Positions 1 to 7,223 are shown, numbered from the stretch's first letter. The stretch: 15,076 nucleotides of DNA from MVRV01 sp964469905 (GCA_964469905.1 CAYXZW010000062.1:1-15076); one strand, 5' to 3'. Numbers and translations: made by a program. The notes: a model not told the origin generated them from the sequence alone.

Positions 1-387
1 CCATTAAACTTCTATAGTTTTATTATTTTTACGTCAAATTTAATGTTGAAGATAAACCGGCGCCATTCAGCAGATAAATTTTATTGACTGTAAACAAGCT
101 CCATGCAAGAAAAACAGCGGATTAAATCAATGACACTCGCTGAAAACAAGCGAAGCGCAGTTTGAAGCGTCAGTGGAATTGGTCCCGAAAGTTCAACACA
201 GCGAATGCTAGGCGAAGCCCGGCAGGCTGAGCTATCCGGGATCCAGTTGGTCATATTCCCCGCCCCTTGGGGCGAAAAGATTGAGGCAGAATCGGTATGA
301 TAACCCGTGGCTTGCAGCGGGGCAGTTCATTAAGCTGTTTTGGCTATAACATAATATTCAAGTCCCAGAGCCTGAAGAGGAGGAGAC
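1..387. other. Non-coding leader upstream of the thiolase gene
   Basis: No convincing gene is seen on either strand. The stretch contains small inverted repeats: a tight hairpin at 261-274 (CGCCCC, 2-nt loop, GGGGCG), a CCCGG/CCGGG pair around 215-240, and TCGCT/AGCGA near 137-153. It ends in a strong Shine-Dalgarno (GAGGAGGAG, about 378-386) directly before the thiolase ATG. It could be a long 5' leader or the remains of an upstream intergenic region. I do not recognise a known riboswitch in it and see no clear -35/-10 pair. Confidence 0.5.
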
Positions 388-1746
388 ATGTCGAAAGTAC
401 CCCAAAAATTGAAAAAAACAAGATCAGAGGTTTATAAAAATGCTCCGATTGCTCAATTTGGTGAGCGTAAACCTGATTTTACGACAATGGGCAGAAAAAT
501 TAAAAATCCCCACAAGAAATTCCGCGAAGTGGTTTGCGTGGCCGCCTGCCGGACTCCCTATGGCCGTGCCGGAGGAGCGCTTAAAGATTTTTCGGCAATG
601 GAACTGGGTGCTCTGGCTATAAAAGAAGTTCTCGAAAGAACCGAAGGCAAGATCAAACCGGCCGATGTGGATTATATTTTCATGGGGCAGGTTGTTCCGG
701 CCGGTTGCGGTCAAATACCCGGGAGGCAGGCGACAATATTAGCCGGAGTGCCGGAATCAGTGCCGTCGATCACCATTAATAAGGTTTGCTCGTCGGGTAT
801 CAAAACCATCGACTTGGCCTTTCAGATGATTTTGCTGGGACGCGCCGATATTTGCATTGCCGGGGGGCAGGAAAGCATGAGCAATTGCCCCTTTTTGCTG
901 CCCGATATGCGGTGGGGTGCGCGGATGGGGTTACCTAACGGTCGTGTAGTCGATGCAATGGTTTATGATGGCCTGTGGGATGCTTTCTATGACCGGCATA
1001 TGGCGATTCACGGCTCGGAAGTGGCTGACGAATTCGGCTTTACCCGCGAAGAACAGGATGAATGGGCGCTCAATTCGCAGATGAACGCCGTCCGCGCAAT
1101 GAATGAAGGCAAGCTCGATGATGAAGTTTTTCCAGTGGAAATAAAACAAGGCAAAAAGATTGCGGTGATGGATAAAGACGAGGGGCCGAGAACGGAGACA
1201 ACACTGGAAGGATTAGCGAAGCTGCCGCCGGTTTTTGGTCATCTCAGCACCGTCACCGGTCAGCCGGGCTCAGTTACCGCCGGTAATGCACCGGGAGTAA
1301 ACGATGGCGGCGATGTCTGTCTTTTGATGAGCAGGGAGAAAGCCGACAAGCTGGGTCTCAAACCTATTTTCACCATCGTTGATTATACTGAAGTATCGCA
1401 GCCGACCAAAGATATCGCGACCGTACCTGGTTTGGCCATTAAGAAAATTCTGGAACAAAATGATCTGACACTCGATCAGATGGATGTTATCGAAATCAAC
1501 GAAGCCTTTGCCGCGGTAGTGCTGGTGAGTTGCCGGTCGATTCTGGGCATGACTAAAGAAGAGATGTTTAAAAAGGTGAATGTCAACGGCGGAGCGGTCG
1601 CTTATGGGCACCCTATCGGAGCAAGCGGAGCCAGAATTGTTATGACGCTGGGCTATGAACTTCAACGTCGTGGCGGCGGCTATGGCGTCTGCGGCATTTG
1701 CTCGGGAAACGCACAAGGCGATGCGATGCTTATTCGTGTGGATTAA
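388..1746 (+). CDS. Thiolase (acetyl-CoA C-acetyltransferase family)
   Basis: A 452-aa thiolase, which condenses two acetyl-CoA to acetoacetyl-CoA or runs the reverse, as in beta-oxidation or short-chain fatty acid metabolism. The nucleophilic Cys134 lies in NKVCSSG. NEAFA is at 371-375. His408 is in GHPIGASG, and the general-base Cys438 is in GICSGNAQGD, where most thiolases read CIGGG. The catalytic set is therefore complete. The thiolase fold starts near residue 45 (FREVVCVAACRTPYGR). The first ~45 residues are a basic extension absent from typical ~393-aa thiolases. An internal ATG at 487 would remove most of it but lacks a Shine-Dalgarno, whereas the chosen start follows GAGGAGGAG. No partner gene of a fatty-acid pathway is adjacent, so direction and substrate are unknown. 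A terminator follows. Confidence 0.93.
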   Translation: MSKVPQKLKKTRSEVYKNAPIAQFGERKPDFTTMGRKIKNPHKKFREVVCVAACRTPYGRAGGALKDFSAMELGALAIKEVLERTEGKIKPADVDYIFMGQVVPAGCGQIPGRQATILAGVPESVPSITINKVCSSGIKTIDLAFQMILLGRADICIAGGQESMSNCPFLLPDMRWGARMGLPNGRVVDAMVYDGLWDAFYDRHMAIHGSEVADEFGFTREEQDEWALNSQMNAVRAMNEGKLDDEVFPVEIKQGKKIAVMDKDEGPRTETTLEGLAKLPPVFGHLSTVTGQPGSVTAGNAPGVNDGGDVCLLMSREKADKLGLKPIFTIVDYTEVSQPTKDIATVPGLAIKKILEQNDLTLDQMDVIEINEAFAAVVLVSCRSILGMTKEEMFKKVNVNGGAVAYGHPIGASGARIVMTLGYELQRRGGGYGVCGICSGNAQGDAMLIRVD

Positions 1747-1755
1747 AATTAATTG

Positions 1756-1782
1756 TGTCATTCCGGCGAAGGCCGGAATCCA
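1756..1782. repeat. Short extragenic palindrome (REP-like)
   Basis: A perfect 8-bp inverted repeat, ATTCCGGC and GCCGGAAT, separated by GAAG (1760-1779), sits in a GTGTCATTCC...GGAATCCAG context. Elements of this form are commonly dispersed between genes in proteobacterial genomes. It lies between the thiolase stop and its terminator. Copy number cannot be judged from one window. Confidence 0.6.
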
Positions 1783-1791
1783 GGAACATTA

Positions 1792-1836
1792 AGCCCTGAC
1801 TATTTTACTGTGACGTGTAATTAGTCGGGGCTTTTT
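1792..1836 (+). terminator. Rho-independent terminator of the thiolase gene
   Basis: An 11-bp stem, AGCCCTGACTA and TAGTCGGGGCT with one G-U pair, has a 19-nt loop and is followed by a T run (1832-1836). On the minus strand the same hairpin has no good T tract, so it serves the plus strand best, although glmM also ends towards it. Confidence 0.75.
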
Positions 1837-1917
1837 GCATAACCATGATTATTTGATGAGTATAAGTCAGGAAATAATGATTGCTTTACTTTATCAGGCT
1901 CATCTGCATTTTCCCGA

Positions 1918-3267
1918 TTACCCCAGCATCTTCTCGACAACATCCGCGATCCGGCGGCAATAGGTCCGGGTTTCTTCTTTGGTAGGGCCTTCGACCATGA
2001 CGCGACACATGTTCTGGGTGCCGGAGTAGCGCACCAAAACACGGCCTTTATCGCCCAGTGCCTTTTCAACCTGCTTGATGGCGGCCATTATTTCCGGCAC
2101 AGCTTCGATTTCCGGTTTTCTTTGGACATCCAGATTGATGAGCACCTGCGGAAAAACCGTCATGACGCGGGCAAGCTCGGAAAGCGGCTTGTCTTCCTTT
2201 TTCATCGCAGCCAGTAGCTGTAACGCCGTGATCAGGCCATCACCAGTGGTGTGATGCTGCAGAAATATTAAATGTCCGGAATCCTCGCCGCCGATAACTG
2301 CACCACAAGCGCGCATTTCTTCCAGGACAAAGCGGTCGCCGACATTGGCAAAAACCGAATCAATACCCATTTTCTGAAAAGCAACGGAAAGCCCCATATT
2401 GCTCATGACCGTGCGTACAACAAGATTATTAGTCAGCGCCCCTTCTTTTTTCATGGCAACTGCACAAATGGCCAGCATTTGATCGCCGGTAAGTACGTTG
2501 CCTTTTTCATCCACGGCAATCAGGCGGTCGCCGTCTCCGTCAAAGGCAAAACCAACATCAGCTTTTTGCCGCAGCACCGCCTCGGCCAGCGCTGCGGGAT
2601 GCTGCGATCCGCAATTGGCATTAATGTTCCTGCCGTTCGGTTGATCAAAAAGAGTGGTGACTTGCAGGCCTAACTCCAGAAAAGTTGCGGGAGCAACACG
2701 GTAGGTCGCACCATTGGCACAATCGAGAACCACCTTCACGCCTTCGGGATTCAGCTCCTTGGGAAATGCATGTTTTAAAAAAACTATATAGCGCCCGGCG
2801 GCGTCATCCATCCGCGATAAATTCCCCAGTTCTCCGGGCGACGGATGAAGCCTGTGCATGTTATTGAAAAAGATCATTTCTTCAATAAGATTCTCTTTTT
2901 CATCAGCCAGCTTGAAGCCTTCTGAATTAAAAATCTTTATGCCATTATCCTGCAATGGATTATGCGATGCGGAAATGACAACACCGGCATCAGCACGCAT
3001 GCTATTGGTCAGAAAGGCAATACCCGGCGTGGGAATCACACCGACGGAAATAGCATTGACACCCATCGAGCAAATACCGGAGACAATAGCGCTTTCAAAC
3101 ATGTCGCCGGAAAGGCGTGTATCGCGCCCGATGATTATCCGGGGCGTATGCCCCTCTTTTTTGGAGATGCAGGCCAGTGCACGGCCAACGTTCATTGCCA
3201 TTTCCGCAGTCATGGGATGAATGTTGGCCATTCCCCGAATGCCGTCAGTGCCGAAGAGCTTTTCCAT
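1918..3267 (-). CDS. glmM: Phosphoglucosamine mutase
   Basis: A 449-aa cytoplasmic enzyme of the alpha-D-phosphohexomutase family that converts glucosamine-6-phosphate to glucosamine-1-phosphate for UDP-GlcNAc, peptidoglycan and LPS synthesis. It starts with the GlmM-typical KLFGTDGIRG. The phosphorylated Ser101 is in ISASHNP, the metal-binding loop DGDGDR is at 243-248, GEDSGH (327-332) is the sugar-binding loop, and RYSGT (413-417) is the phosphate-binding loop. The last loop continues Q-N where the family usually has E-P, which is unusual but lies outside the catalytic serine and metal sites. Length is normal. The start follows GGAGG six bases upstream. It is divergent from mdh, and a candidate promoter lies at 3294-3322. 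Confidence 0.96.
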   Translation of the reverse strand: MEKLFGTDGIRGMANIHPMTAEMAMNVGRALACISKKEGHTPRIIIGRDTRLSGDMFESAIVSGICSMGVNAISVGVIPTPGIAFLTNSMRADAGVVISASHNPLQDNGIKIFNSEGFKLADEKENLIEEMIFFNNMHRLHPSPGELGNLSRMDDAAGRYIVFLKHAFPKELNPEGVKVVLDCANGATYRVAPATFLELGLQVTTLFDQPNGRNINANCGSQHPAALAEAVLRQKADVGFAFDGDGDRLIAVDEKGNVLTGDQMLAICAVAMKKEGALTNNLVVRTVMSNMGLSVAFQKMGIDSVFANVGDRFVLEEMRACGAVIGGEDSGHLIFLQHHTTGDGLITALQLLAAMKKEDKPLSELARVMTVFPQVLINLDVQRKPEIEAVPEIMAAIKQVEKALGDKGRVLVRYSGTQNMCRVMVEGPTKEETRTYCRRIADVVEKMLG

Positions 3268-3293
3268 AGTTATCCTCCAGAATATTGATTAAT

Positions 3294-3322
3294 TTTCTAC
3301 CTTATGGATTTCTTTTTTGCAA
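3294..3322 (-). promoter_or_regulatory. Candidate sigma70 promoter of glmM
   Basis: On the minus strand TTGCAA (3317-3322) is separated by exactly 17 bases from TAGAAA (3294-3299), just upstream of the glmM ribosome binding site. Each box matches consensus at four of six positions, so this is only a candidate. The other half of the intergenic region carries a TATACT (3364-3369), a possible -10 for mdh without a good -35. Confidence 0.4.
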
Positions 3323-3408
3323 CCCCCAAAAAAGATTTGCGGTTGTTTTTATTTGCATTTTATTATACTACGCGAAAAATAGAACTAATAATAATTTGAG
3401 GTATTGAT

Positions 3409-4341
3409 ATGATTAAGAAAGTTACCGTAGTGGGAGCAGGAAACGTCGGTGCAACAGCAGCGCAGCGACTTGCTGAAAAAGAACTTTGCGACGTTGTGCT
3501 GATTGACATCATTGAAGGTGTGCCGCAGGGGAAGGCTCTGGATTTGGCCGAGGCTGCACCGATTGAGAAACACGACGCCCGGCTAACCGGCGCCAACTCT
3601 TATGAGGCGTCAGCAAACTCCGACATCGTTATTATCACAGCGGGAATAGCCCGCAAACCGGGTATGAGCCGCGATGATCTTTTGGCAACAAATAAAAATA
3701 TCATGAAAAGTGTAACGAAAGAAGTAGTGCGGTATTCCCCCCGGGCTATCTTGATTATTGTCAGCAATCCCCTGGATGCAATGTGTCATGTCGCTATGGA
3801 AGAGAGCGGCTTTCCGAGAGAGAGAGTAATAGGAATGGCCGGTGTTCTGGATTCCGCAAGGTTCCGTGCTTTTATCGCCGCGGAACTCAACGTCTCTGCA
3901 GAGAATGTTCACGCGCTTGTTTTAGGCGGCCACGGTGATACGATGGTACCATTACCACGTTTTTCCACCGTCGCCGGCATTCCGATCACGGAACTGATGT
4001 CACCGGAACGCATTGAAGCATTAGCCAACAGGACACGCACCGGCGGTGCGGAAATCGTCAGCCTGCTGAAAACAGGCAGCGCCTATTATGCGCCGGCCTC
4101 CGCCGCTGTGGAAATGGCCGAATCAATTCTAAAAGACAAAAAGAAGATATTGCCCTGTGCCGCTTATCTAAGGGGTGAATACGGCATTTCCGATTTATTT
4201 GTCGGCGTGCCGGTGAAACTGGGCAAAAACGGTATGGAGCAAATCATTTCTCTGAATCTCACTGCGGAAGAAAAACAGGCACTGGCAAAATCTGCGGCCG
4301 CAGTGCAGGAATTAGTAGAGGCAATGAAGAAAATGGCTTAA
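3409..4341 (+). CDS. mdh: NAD-dependent malate dehydrogenase
   Basis: A 310-aa enzyme of the LDH-like malate dehydrogenase family that interconverts malate and oxaloacetate. The dinucleotide-binding GAGNVGATAAQ (9-19) follows the first strand. Asp33 at the end of strand 2 favours NAD. ARKPGMSRDDLL (81-92) carries the two substrate-binding arginines, including Arg82, which distinguishes malate from lactate dehydrogenases. Asp148 in VLDSARFR and His175 in GGHGDTMVPLPR form the proton relay. Length is normal for the family. The Shine-Dalgarno GAGGT lies seven bases before ATG. It is divergent from glmM and ends in a strong terminator, so it is probably monocistronic. Confidence 0.95.
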   Translation: MIKKVTVVGAGNVGATAAQRLAEKELCDVVLIDIIEGVPQGKALDLAEAAPIEKHDARLTGANSYEASANSDIVIITAGIARKPGMSRDDLLATNKNIMKSVTKEVVRYSPRAILIIVSNPLDAMCHVAMEESGFPRERVIGMAGVLDSARFRAFIAAELNVSAENVHALVLGGHGDTMVPLPRFSTVAGIPITELMSPERIEALANRTRTGGAEIVSLLKTGSAYYAPASAAVEMAESILKDKKKILPCAAYLRGEYGISDLFVGVPVKLGKNGMEQIISLNLTAEEKQALAKSAAAVQELVEAMKKMA

Positions 4342-4370
4342 CAAATTCATATCAAACCAGAAGAAATGAC

Positions 4371-4408
4371 AAAGGCGGCAGACTTGGGATAAGTTTGCCG
4401 CCTTTTTT
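4371..4408 (+). terminator. Rho-independent terminator of mdh
   Basis: A 15-bp stem with one G-U pair (AAAGGCGGCAGACTT and AAGTTTGCCGCCTTT) has the loop GGGAT and runs into six T. On the minus strand the hairpin lies just downstream of the tRNA-Ser(GGA) gene and could also stop that transcript, but the T tract there is weak. Confidence 0.88.
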
Positions 4409-4427
4409 GTTCGGATCAGGCGATAAC

Positions 4428-4521
<94 letters not shown>

Positions 4522-4527
4522 GGTTTT

Positions 4528-4555
4528 GTTATATTGTGCCATTGCGGAATGACAA
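4528..4555 (-). promoter_or_regulatory. Candidate promoter of tRNA-Ser(GGA)
   Basis: On the minus strand TTGTCA (4550-4555) is 16 bases upstream of TATAAC (4528-4533). Each box matches consensus at five of six positions. Transcription would begin almost at the mature tRNA 5' end, leaving little leader, which is a mild argument against it. Confidence 0.4.
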
Positions 4556-4590
4556 ATTAATTGTAAAAAAGCAATTACTATTTTTAAAAT

Positions 4591-4684
4591 TGGCGGAGAG
4601 AGGGGGATTCGAACCCCCGTGGGAGCTTGTGGCCCCCAAATCGATTTCGAGTCGATCCCGTTACGACCACTTCGGTACCTCTCC
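4591..4684 (-). tRNA. tRNA-Ser(CGA)
   Basis: A second serine tRNA, 94 nt with encoded CCA (4591-4593). The acceptor GGAGAGG pairs with TCTCTCC through one G-U. The anticodon stem ATCGA/TCGAT and loop CTCGAAA give anticodon CGA, decoding UCG. It has a long variable arm. The 3' half (acceptor and T arm) is nearly identical to the neighbouring tRNA-Ser(GGA), which suggests tandem duplication and anticodon divergence. It lies 34 bases downstream of the tadA stop on the same strand, so it may be cotranscribed with tadA. Confidence 0.95.
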
Positions 4685-4718
4685 GCACTTAACTAATTGC
4701 GCTTTGCAAAGCGAATCG

Positions 4719-5198
4719 TTATTGCTTTACCGCAACGGCGGCGGATACTACTCTTTTTTCCCGAAAAAATCTACTGATTATTTCCCCGCATTCTTCCTTT
4801 AATATTCCACCCGTTACGGCAACCTGATGATTCAACCGTTTATCGTTTAATACCTCATATAAGGAAGCCACTGCACCGCATTTGGGATCACTCGCGCCGT
4901 AAATCACCCGCCCCAGCCGCGCCTGAATGATTGCACCCGCGCACATGATGCACGGCTCCAGCGTAACGTAGAGCGAGGCCTCCGTCAGCCGGTAATTGCC
5001 AATTGCTTCGGCGGCTTGACGCAGGGCCAGCATTTCCGCATGCGCCGAAGGATCATTCCGCGTGATCGGCTCATTATGCGCCCGCCCAATAATCCGCCCT
5101 TCTAACAATAATATCGCCCCCACCGGCACTTCATCCTTTTTAAAGGCCGATTCGGCTTCGGCAAGCGCCATCTTCATATAATCGTCATCAGTAACCAT
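4719..5198 (-). CDS. tadA: tRNA-specific adenosine deaminase
   Basis: A zinc deaminase that converts the wobble adenosine of tRNA-Arg(ACG) to inosine. Counted from the chosen start (159 aa), His53 and Glu55 are in SAHAEMLALR, and Cys83 and Cys86 in PCIMCAG. The stretch before them (DEVPVGAILL) is typical of TadA. An in-frame ATG at 5222 would add eight residues but has no ribosome binding site. The ATG at 5198 follows AAGGGTGAAA and gives the usual DDDYMKMALAEA beginning, so I prefer it. The end of the integrase relic overlaps this start, so any native upstream promoter of tadA has probably been replaced by integron-derived sequence. Confidence 0.93.
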   Translation of the reverse strand: MVTDDDYMKMALAEAESAFKKDEVPVGAILLLEGRIIGRAHNEPITRNDPSAHAEMLALRQAAEAIGNYRLTEASLYVTLEPCIMCAGAIIQARLGRVIYGASDPKCGAVASLYEVLNDKRLNHQVAVTGGILKEECGEIISRFFREKRVVSAAVAVKQ

Positions 5199-5364
5199 TT
5201 TCACCCTTTTCCCAAAGTACATCCGTGGGTCTTTCTGGCGCCCCTGACATCTTCCTCATAACATGCGTATAAATCATTGTCGTTGCAACTTTTTCCTTGT
5301 CTAAAAGAAAGGTTTGAAACTCAGGAAGAATGTCGGGTTTATTTACGCTTGCCAAATTCCCCAT
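5188..5364 (-). pseudogene. C-terminal relic of an integron/tyrosine recombinase
   Basis: A 58-codon reading frame. Its middle reads VATTMIYTHVMRK (residues 26-38), closely matching the last conserved box of tyrosine recombinases of the IntI/Xer type (V-x-TTMIYTHV), with Tyr32 at the position of the catalytic tyrosine. The following residues (GAPERPTDVL) resemble the IntI tail. The upstream part shows no R-HxxR boxes, and stop codons TAA TAA lie just before it, so about 270 residues of a normal ~320-residue integrase are gone. AGGTGG stands seven bases before the ATG, so a short peptide could still be made. The stop codon overlaps the tadA start. Assignment to IntI rather than another phage-type recombinase is inferred from the adjacent attC-like sites. 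Confidence 0.6.
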
Positions 5365-5539
5365 AAAAAACCACCTTTGCTTTCGGCCTTATTATCTTGA
5401 AAAGCCAAACGTTTTTTCCAAAGAGGTTGATTTTTTGAGATTTATTGCTTTTATTTCTGCCTCAGATCGTTTATCTTTGCAAGCAGAAATCTGAAACGTG
5501 GCATATTAATCATTGTGCAACAAATGGAAATATCTGATG

Positions 5540-5597
5540 GTTGAACAAACAATCCACCGTACCCACATTTCGTTGGCCGGTGATCTCCACGTTCTTC
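5540..5597 (+). repeat. attC-like site 1 (entry of the array)
   Basis: R'' is GTTGAAC (5540-5546). The inner arms CACCG (5555-5559) and CGGTG (5578-5582) pair, and the site ends ACGTTCTTC (R' at 5591-5597). It shares AATCCACCG, GGCCGGTGAT and CTCCACGTT with the other sites. It could also be the attI-proximal site, because no gene is seen between it and the integrase relic. Confidence 0.5.
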
Positions 5598-5607
5598 TGA
5601 GTGAACT

Positions 5608-6072
5608 ATGAATATCGAGCGTTTGTATCCGATCTGGTTTGTCCTTTGTGCATTGGCAGGGGCGACCATCGGGAGTGTGACCGGGCACGGGGCAATCCGC
5701 GGGCTGACCGGAGGCATGATAATAGCAGCATTGCCGCTTTTCCTACTGGGGCTGTCATATCTCCTGATGATGCTCTGGCGGCCAGACCTTCCAGCCTGCC
5801 GCTGCCATCAGTGTAAATACAGGGGCTATGTGTTCGCTGGGTCGATTGACGGCCTTGAGGCCGGCGGCTCTGTCAAATTCAGATGCCCCCTCTGCGGGAG
5901 AGTATATGAGTTGGCCGGTGATCGATTCAATGAGCTTACCGATGATGGTAGCACTGTTCCTTATATGCACCACACAAAATGGGGAAGATGGAAAGAAACA
6001 ACCGCCGAACAAACACCTACAGGCGAAATCGCCAAATGCGCCGCACCGTTGGCCAAAAAAAATGAAGATTAA
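5608..6072 (+). CDS. Cassette gene: two-helix membrane protein with a zinc ribbon
   Basis: A 154-aa protein of unknown function. Two hydrophobic segments (about 8-27 and 35-57) should anchor it in the inner membrane. They are followed by a zinc-ribbon-like module with CHQC (Cys66, Cys69) and CPLC (Cys93, Cys96), then a polar tail. The ATG lies directly after attC-like site 1, with only a weak GAG as ribosome binding signal, as is common for first genes in cassettes. The stop overlaps the start of the DUF1232 gene by 11 bases, so the two form a two-gene cassette. I do not recognise a named family. Confidence 0.75.
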   Translation: MNIERLYPIWFVLCALAGATIGSVTGHGAIRGLTGGMIIAALPLFLLGLSYLLMMLWRPDLPACRCHQCKYRGYVFAGSIDGLEAGGSVKFRCPLCGRVYELAGDRFNELTDDGSTVPYMHHTKWGRWKETTAEQTPTGEIAKCAAPLAKKNED

Positions 6073-6388
6073 AGATAAATTGAAAAGCTATTTTAAGAGC
6101 ATATTAAAAGAAATTGAATATTATAAATTATTATTCCGTCATCCTGGAACACCACGTATTTCTAAGTTTTTTCTCGGTGCCGGGATTGCCTATGCAATTT
6201 CGCCAATTGATTTGATTCCGGACTTTATGCCGGTAATAGGCCATCTTGATGATATAATAATTGTTCCTTTGCTCATTGGGTTGGCTGTTATATTCATTCC
6301 CGAAAGTGTTATTTGTGAGTGCAGAACAGCAAATCAAATAAAGGGCCAACAAGACAATCAACCGGGACCTCGCTGCTCAGGCCGGTGA
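6062..6388 (+). CDS. Cassette gene: DUF1232 (YkvA-like) membrane protein
   Basis: A 108-aa protein. The block AYAISPIDLIPDFMPVIG (43-60) followed by HLDDIIIVPL is the diagnostic core of the DUF1232/YkvA family, small membrane-associated proteins of unknown function. The preceding segment (about residues 34-48) and the following one (64-79) are hydrophobic. The ATG at 6062 overlaps the upstream gene by 11 bases and has no Shine-Dalgarno, so translation is probably coupled. A longer in-frame reading frame from 5828 would lie inside the zinc-ribbon gene and is unlikely. The last ~15 codons and the stop are made of attC-like site 2, so the C-terminal tail (NQPGPRCSGR) is recombination-site sequence. 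Confidence 0.82.
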   Translation: MKIKDKLKSYFKSILKEIEYYKLLFRHPGTPRISKFFLGAGIAYAISPIDLIPDFMPVIGHLDDIIIVPLLIGLAVIFIPESVICECRTANQIKGQQDNQPGPRCSGR

Positions 6389-6402
6389 GCTGCACATAAG
6401 GC
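6344..6402 (+). repeat. attC-like site 2
   Basis: R'' GGCCAAC (6344-6350), inner arms ACCGG (6361-6365) and CCGGT (6382-6386), R' ATAAGGC (6396-6402), 59 bp in total. It shares ACAATCAACCG and GGCCGGTGA with site 1. R' departs from GTTRRRY at the first and third bases. It overlaps the 3' end of the DUF1232 gene. Confidence 0.6.
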
Positions 6403-6408
6403 TGGGAC

Positions 6409-6609
6409 ATGAACACTGCAACAGGAATCATGATGATGTATGGTATCATTGGCATTATTCTTATTGTGGCTGTATGCAGATTTATAATTCAACGCAGGCA
6501 GTTATCATCCGGTCGAAATTGTGAAGATGGAAAGGCCCAACCAACAATTATACCGGGTGACGCTGCTCTTGCGTTCACCGCACCATTATGCCTTTTAATG
6601 CCAAAATAA
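6409..6609 (+). CDS. Cassette gene: 66-aa single-helix membrane peptide
   Basis: A small protein with one hydrophobic segment (about residues 4-26, GIIGIILIVAVCRFII) and a polar tail. AAGG seven bases upstream could serve as ribosome binding site. The second half (from about residue 43) is encoded by attC-like site 3 and the first bases of the next cassette, so its true evolutionary unit is the N-terminal membrane part. No family is recognised, and coding status is uncertain. The surrounding cassette is only about 190 bp, among the shortest that could carry a gene. Confidence 0.5.
   Translation: MNTATGIMMMYGIIGIILIVAVCRFIIQRRQLSSGRNCEDGKAQPTIIPGDAALAFTAPLCLLMPK
6535..6591 (+). repeat. attC-like site 3
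   Basis: R'' GCCCAAC (6535-6541) is an exact RYYYAAC. The inner hairpin is GGTGACGC (6556-6563) with GCGTTCACC (6571-6579), which leaves one bulged T, the kind of extrahelical base characteristic of attC. R' is ATTATGC (6585-6591), one base from GTTATGC. Total 57 bp. Confidence 0.62.
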
Positions 6610-6622
6610 AAAGGAGTAGTTT

Positions 6623-7174
6623 ATGAGCAAATGTCTTATTATGGTTGATTTACAGAATGATTATTTTGCAGGTGGTATAATGCAACTTGCAGGTATAGAG
6701 GACGCGGCGGAAAACGCTCGGAATCTATTGACTGAATTCAGAAAGACAAAATCATATATCATTCATGTGCAACACATTTCTGTTCCGCCTAACGCTTTCT
6801 TTTTCTTACCAGGAACAGACGGAGCCAAAATAAACGCCAAGGTAGCTCCCCAAGCGGGTGAAGAAGTTGTTGTAAAAAATTATCCCAACAGTTTTCGTGA
6901 TACATCCTTATTGAAAATCCTGACGAATTGGCATATTGACGATCTAGTAATTTGCGGTGCTATGAGTCACATGTGCATAGACGCAACTACCCGTGCGGCT
7001 TTCGACTTGGGTTTTAAATGCGTTGTCGCTGAGGATGCCTGTGCAACAATGGACTTGTCCTTTAATAATAAAATTATAAAAGCATCAGATGTTCATGCAT
7101 CCTTTATGGCTGCATTATCATTTCCTTATGCCAAAGTAATTTCAACAAGAGAAATTTTGAAGGATAAAGCATAA
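6623..7174 (+). CDS. Cassette gene: isochorismatase-family cysteine hydrolase
   Basis: A 183-aa protein of the isochorismatase-like (nicotinamidase-related) hydrolase family. The catalytic triad is visible: Asp9 in VDLQNDYF, Lys85 in VVKNYPNSF and Cys118 in SHMCIDATTRAA. The GAMSHMC stretch provides the cis-peptide and oxyanion region. Length is normal for the family (about 180-200 aa). Substrate cannot be told: members hydrolyse isochorismate, nicotinamide or other amides. The Shine-Dalgarno AAGGAG is six bases before ATG, stronger than for the other cassette genes. The last codons overlap R'' of attC-like site 4. Confidence 0.92.
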   Translation: MSKCLIMVDLQNDYFAGGIMQLAGIEDAAENARNLLTEFRKTKSYIIHVQHISVPPNAFFFLPGTDGAKINAKVAPQAGEEVVVKNYPNSFRDTSLLKILTNWHIDDLVICGAMSHMCIDATTRAAFDLGFKCVVAEDACATMDLSFNNKIIKASDVHASFMAALSFPYAKVISTREILKDKA

Positions 7175-7223
7175 TCAATCAACCGCATCCTAGTTCCGCG
7201 GGCTGGTGATTTCCTCATTCGGC
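7169..7223 (+). repeat. attC-like site 4
   Basis: R'' GCATAAT (7169-7175) and R' ATTCGGC (7217-7223), with AATCAACCGC and GGGCTGGTGAT between them, match sites 1 and 2. The last base of R'' (T) and first of R' (A) differ from C and G in a compensating way, so the outer stem could still close. Total 55 bp. Confidence 0.58.

Noticed and set aside
310..335. Possible sigma54 promoter (TGGC...GGGC) before the thiolase
   Set aside because: The GG and GC elements are not at the required spacing and the TTGC box is missing.
1270..1761. A long minus-strand frame (163 codons) inside the thiolase gene
   Set aside because: It is antisense to conserved thiolase codons and resembles no known protein.
5451..5717. 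Minus-strand frames of 60-88 codons near the start of the cassette array
   Set aside because: They run antisense through attC-like site 1 and the first cassette gene and show no recognisable domain.
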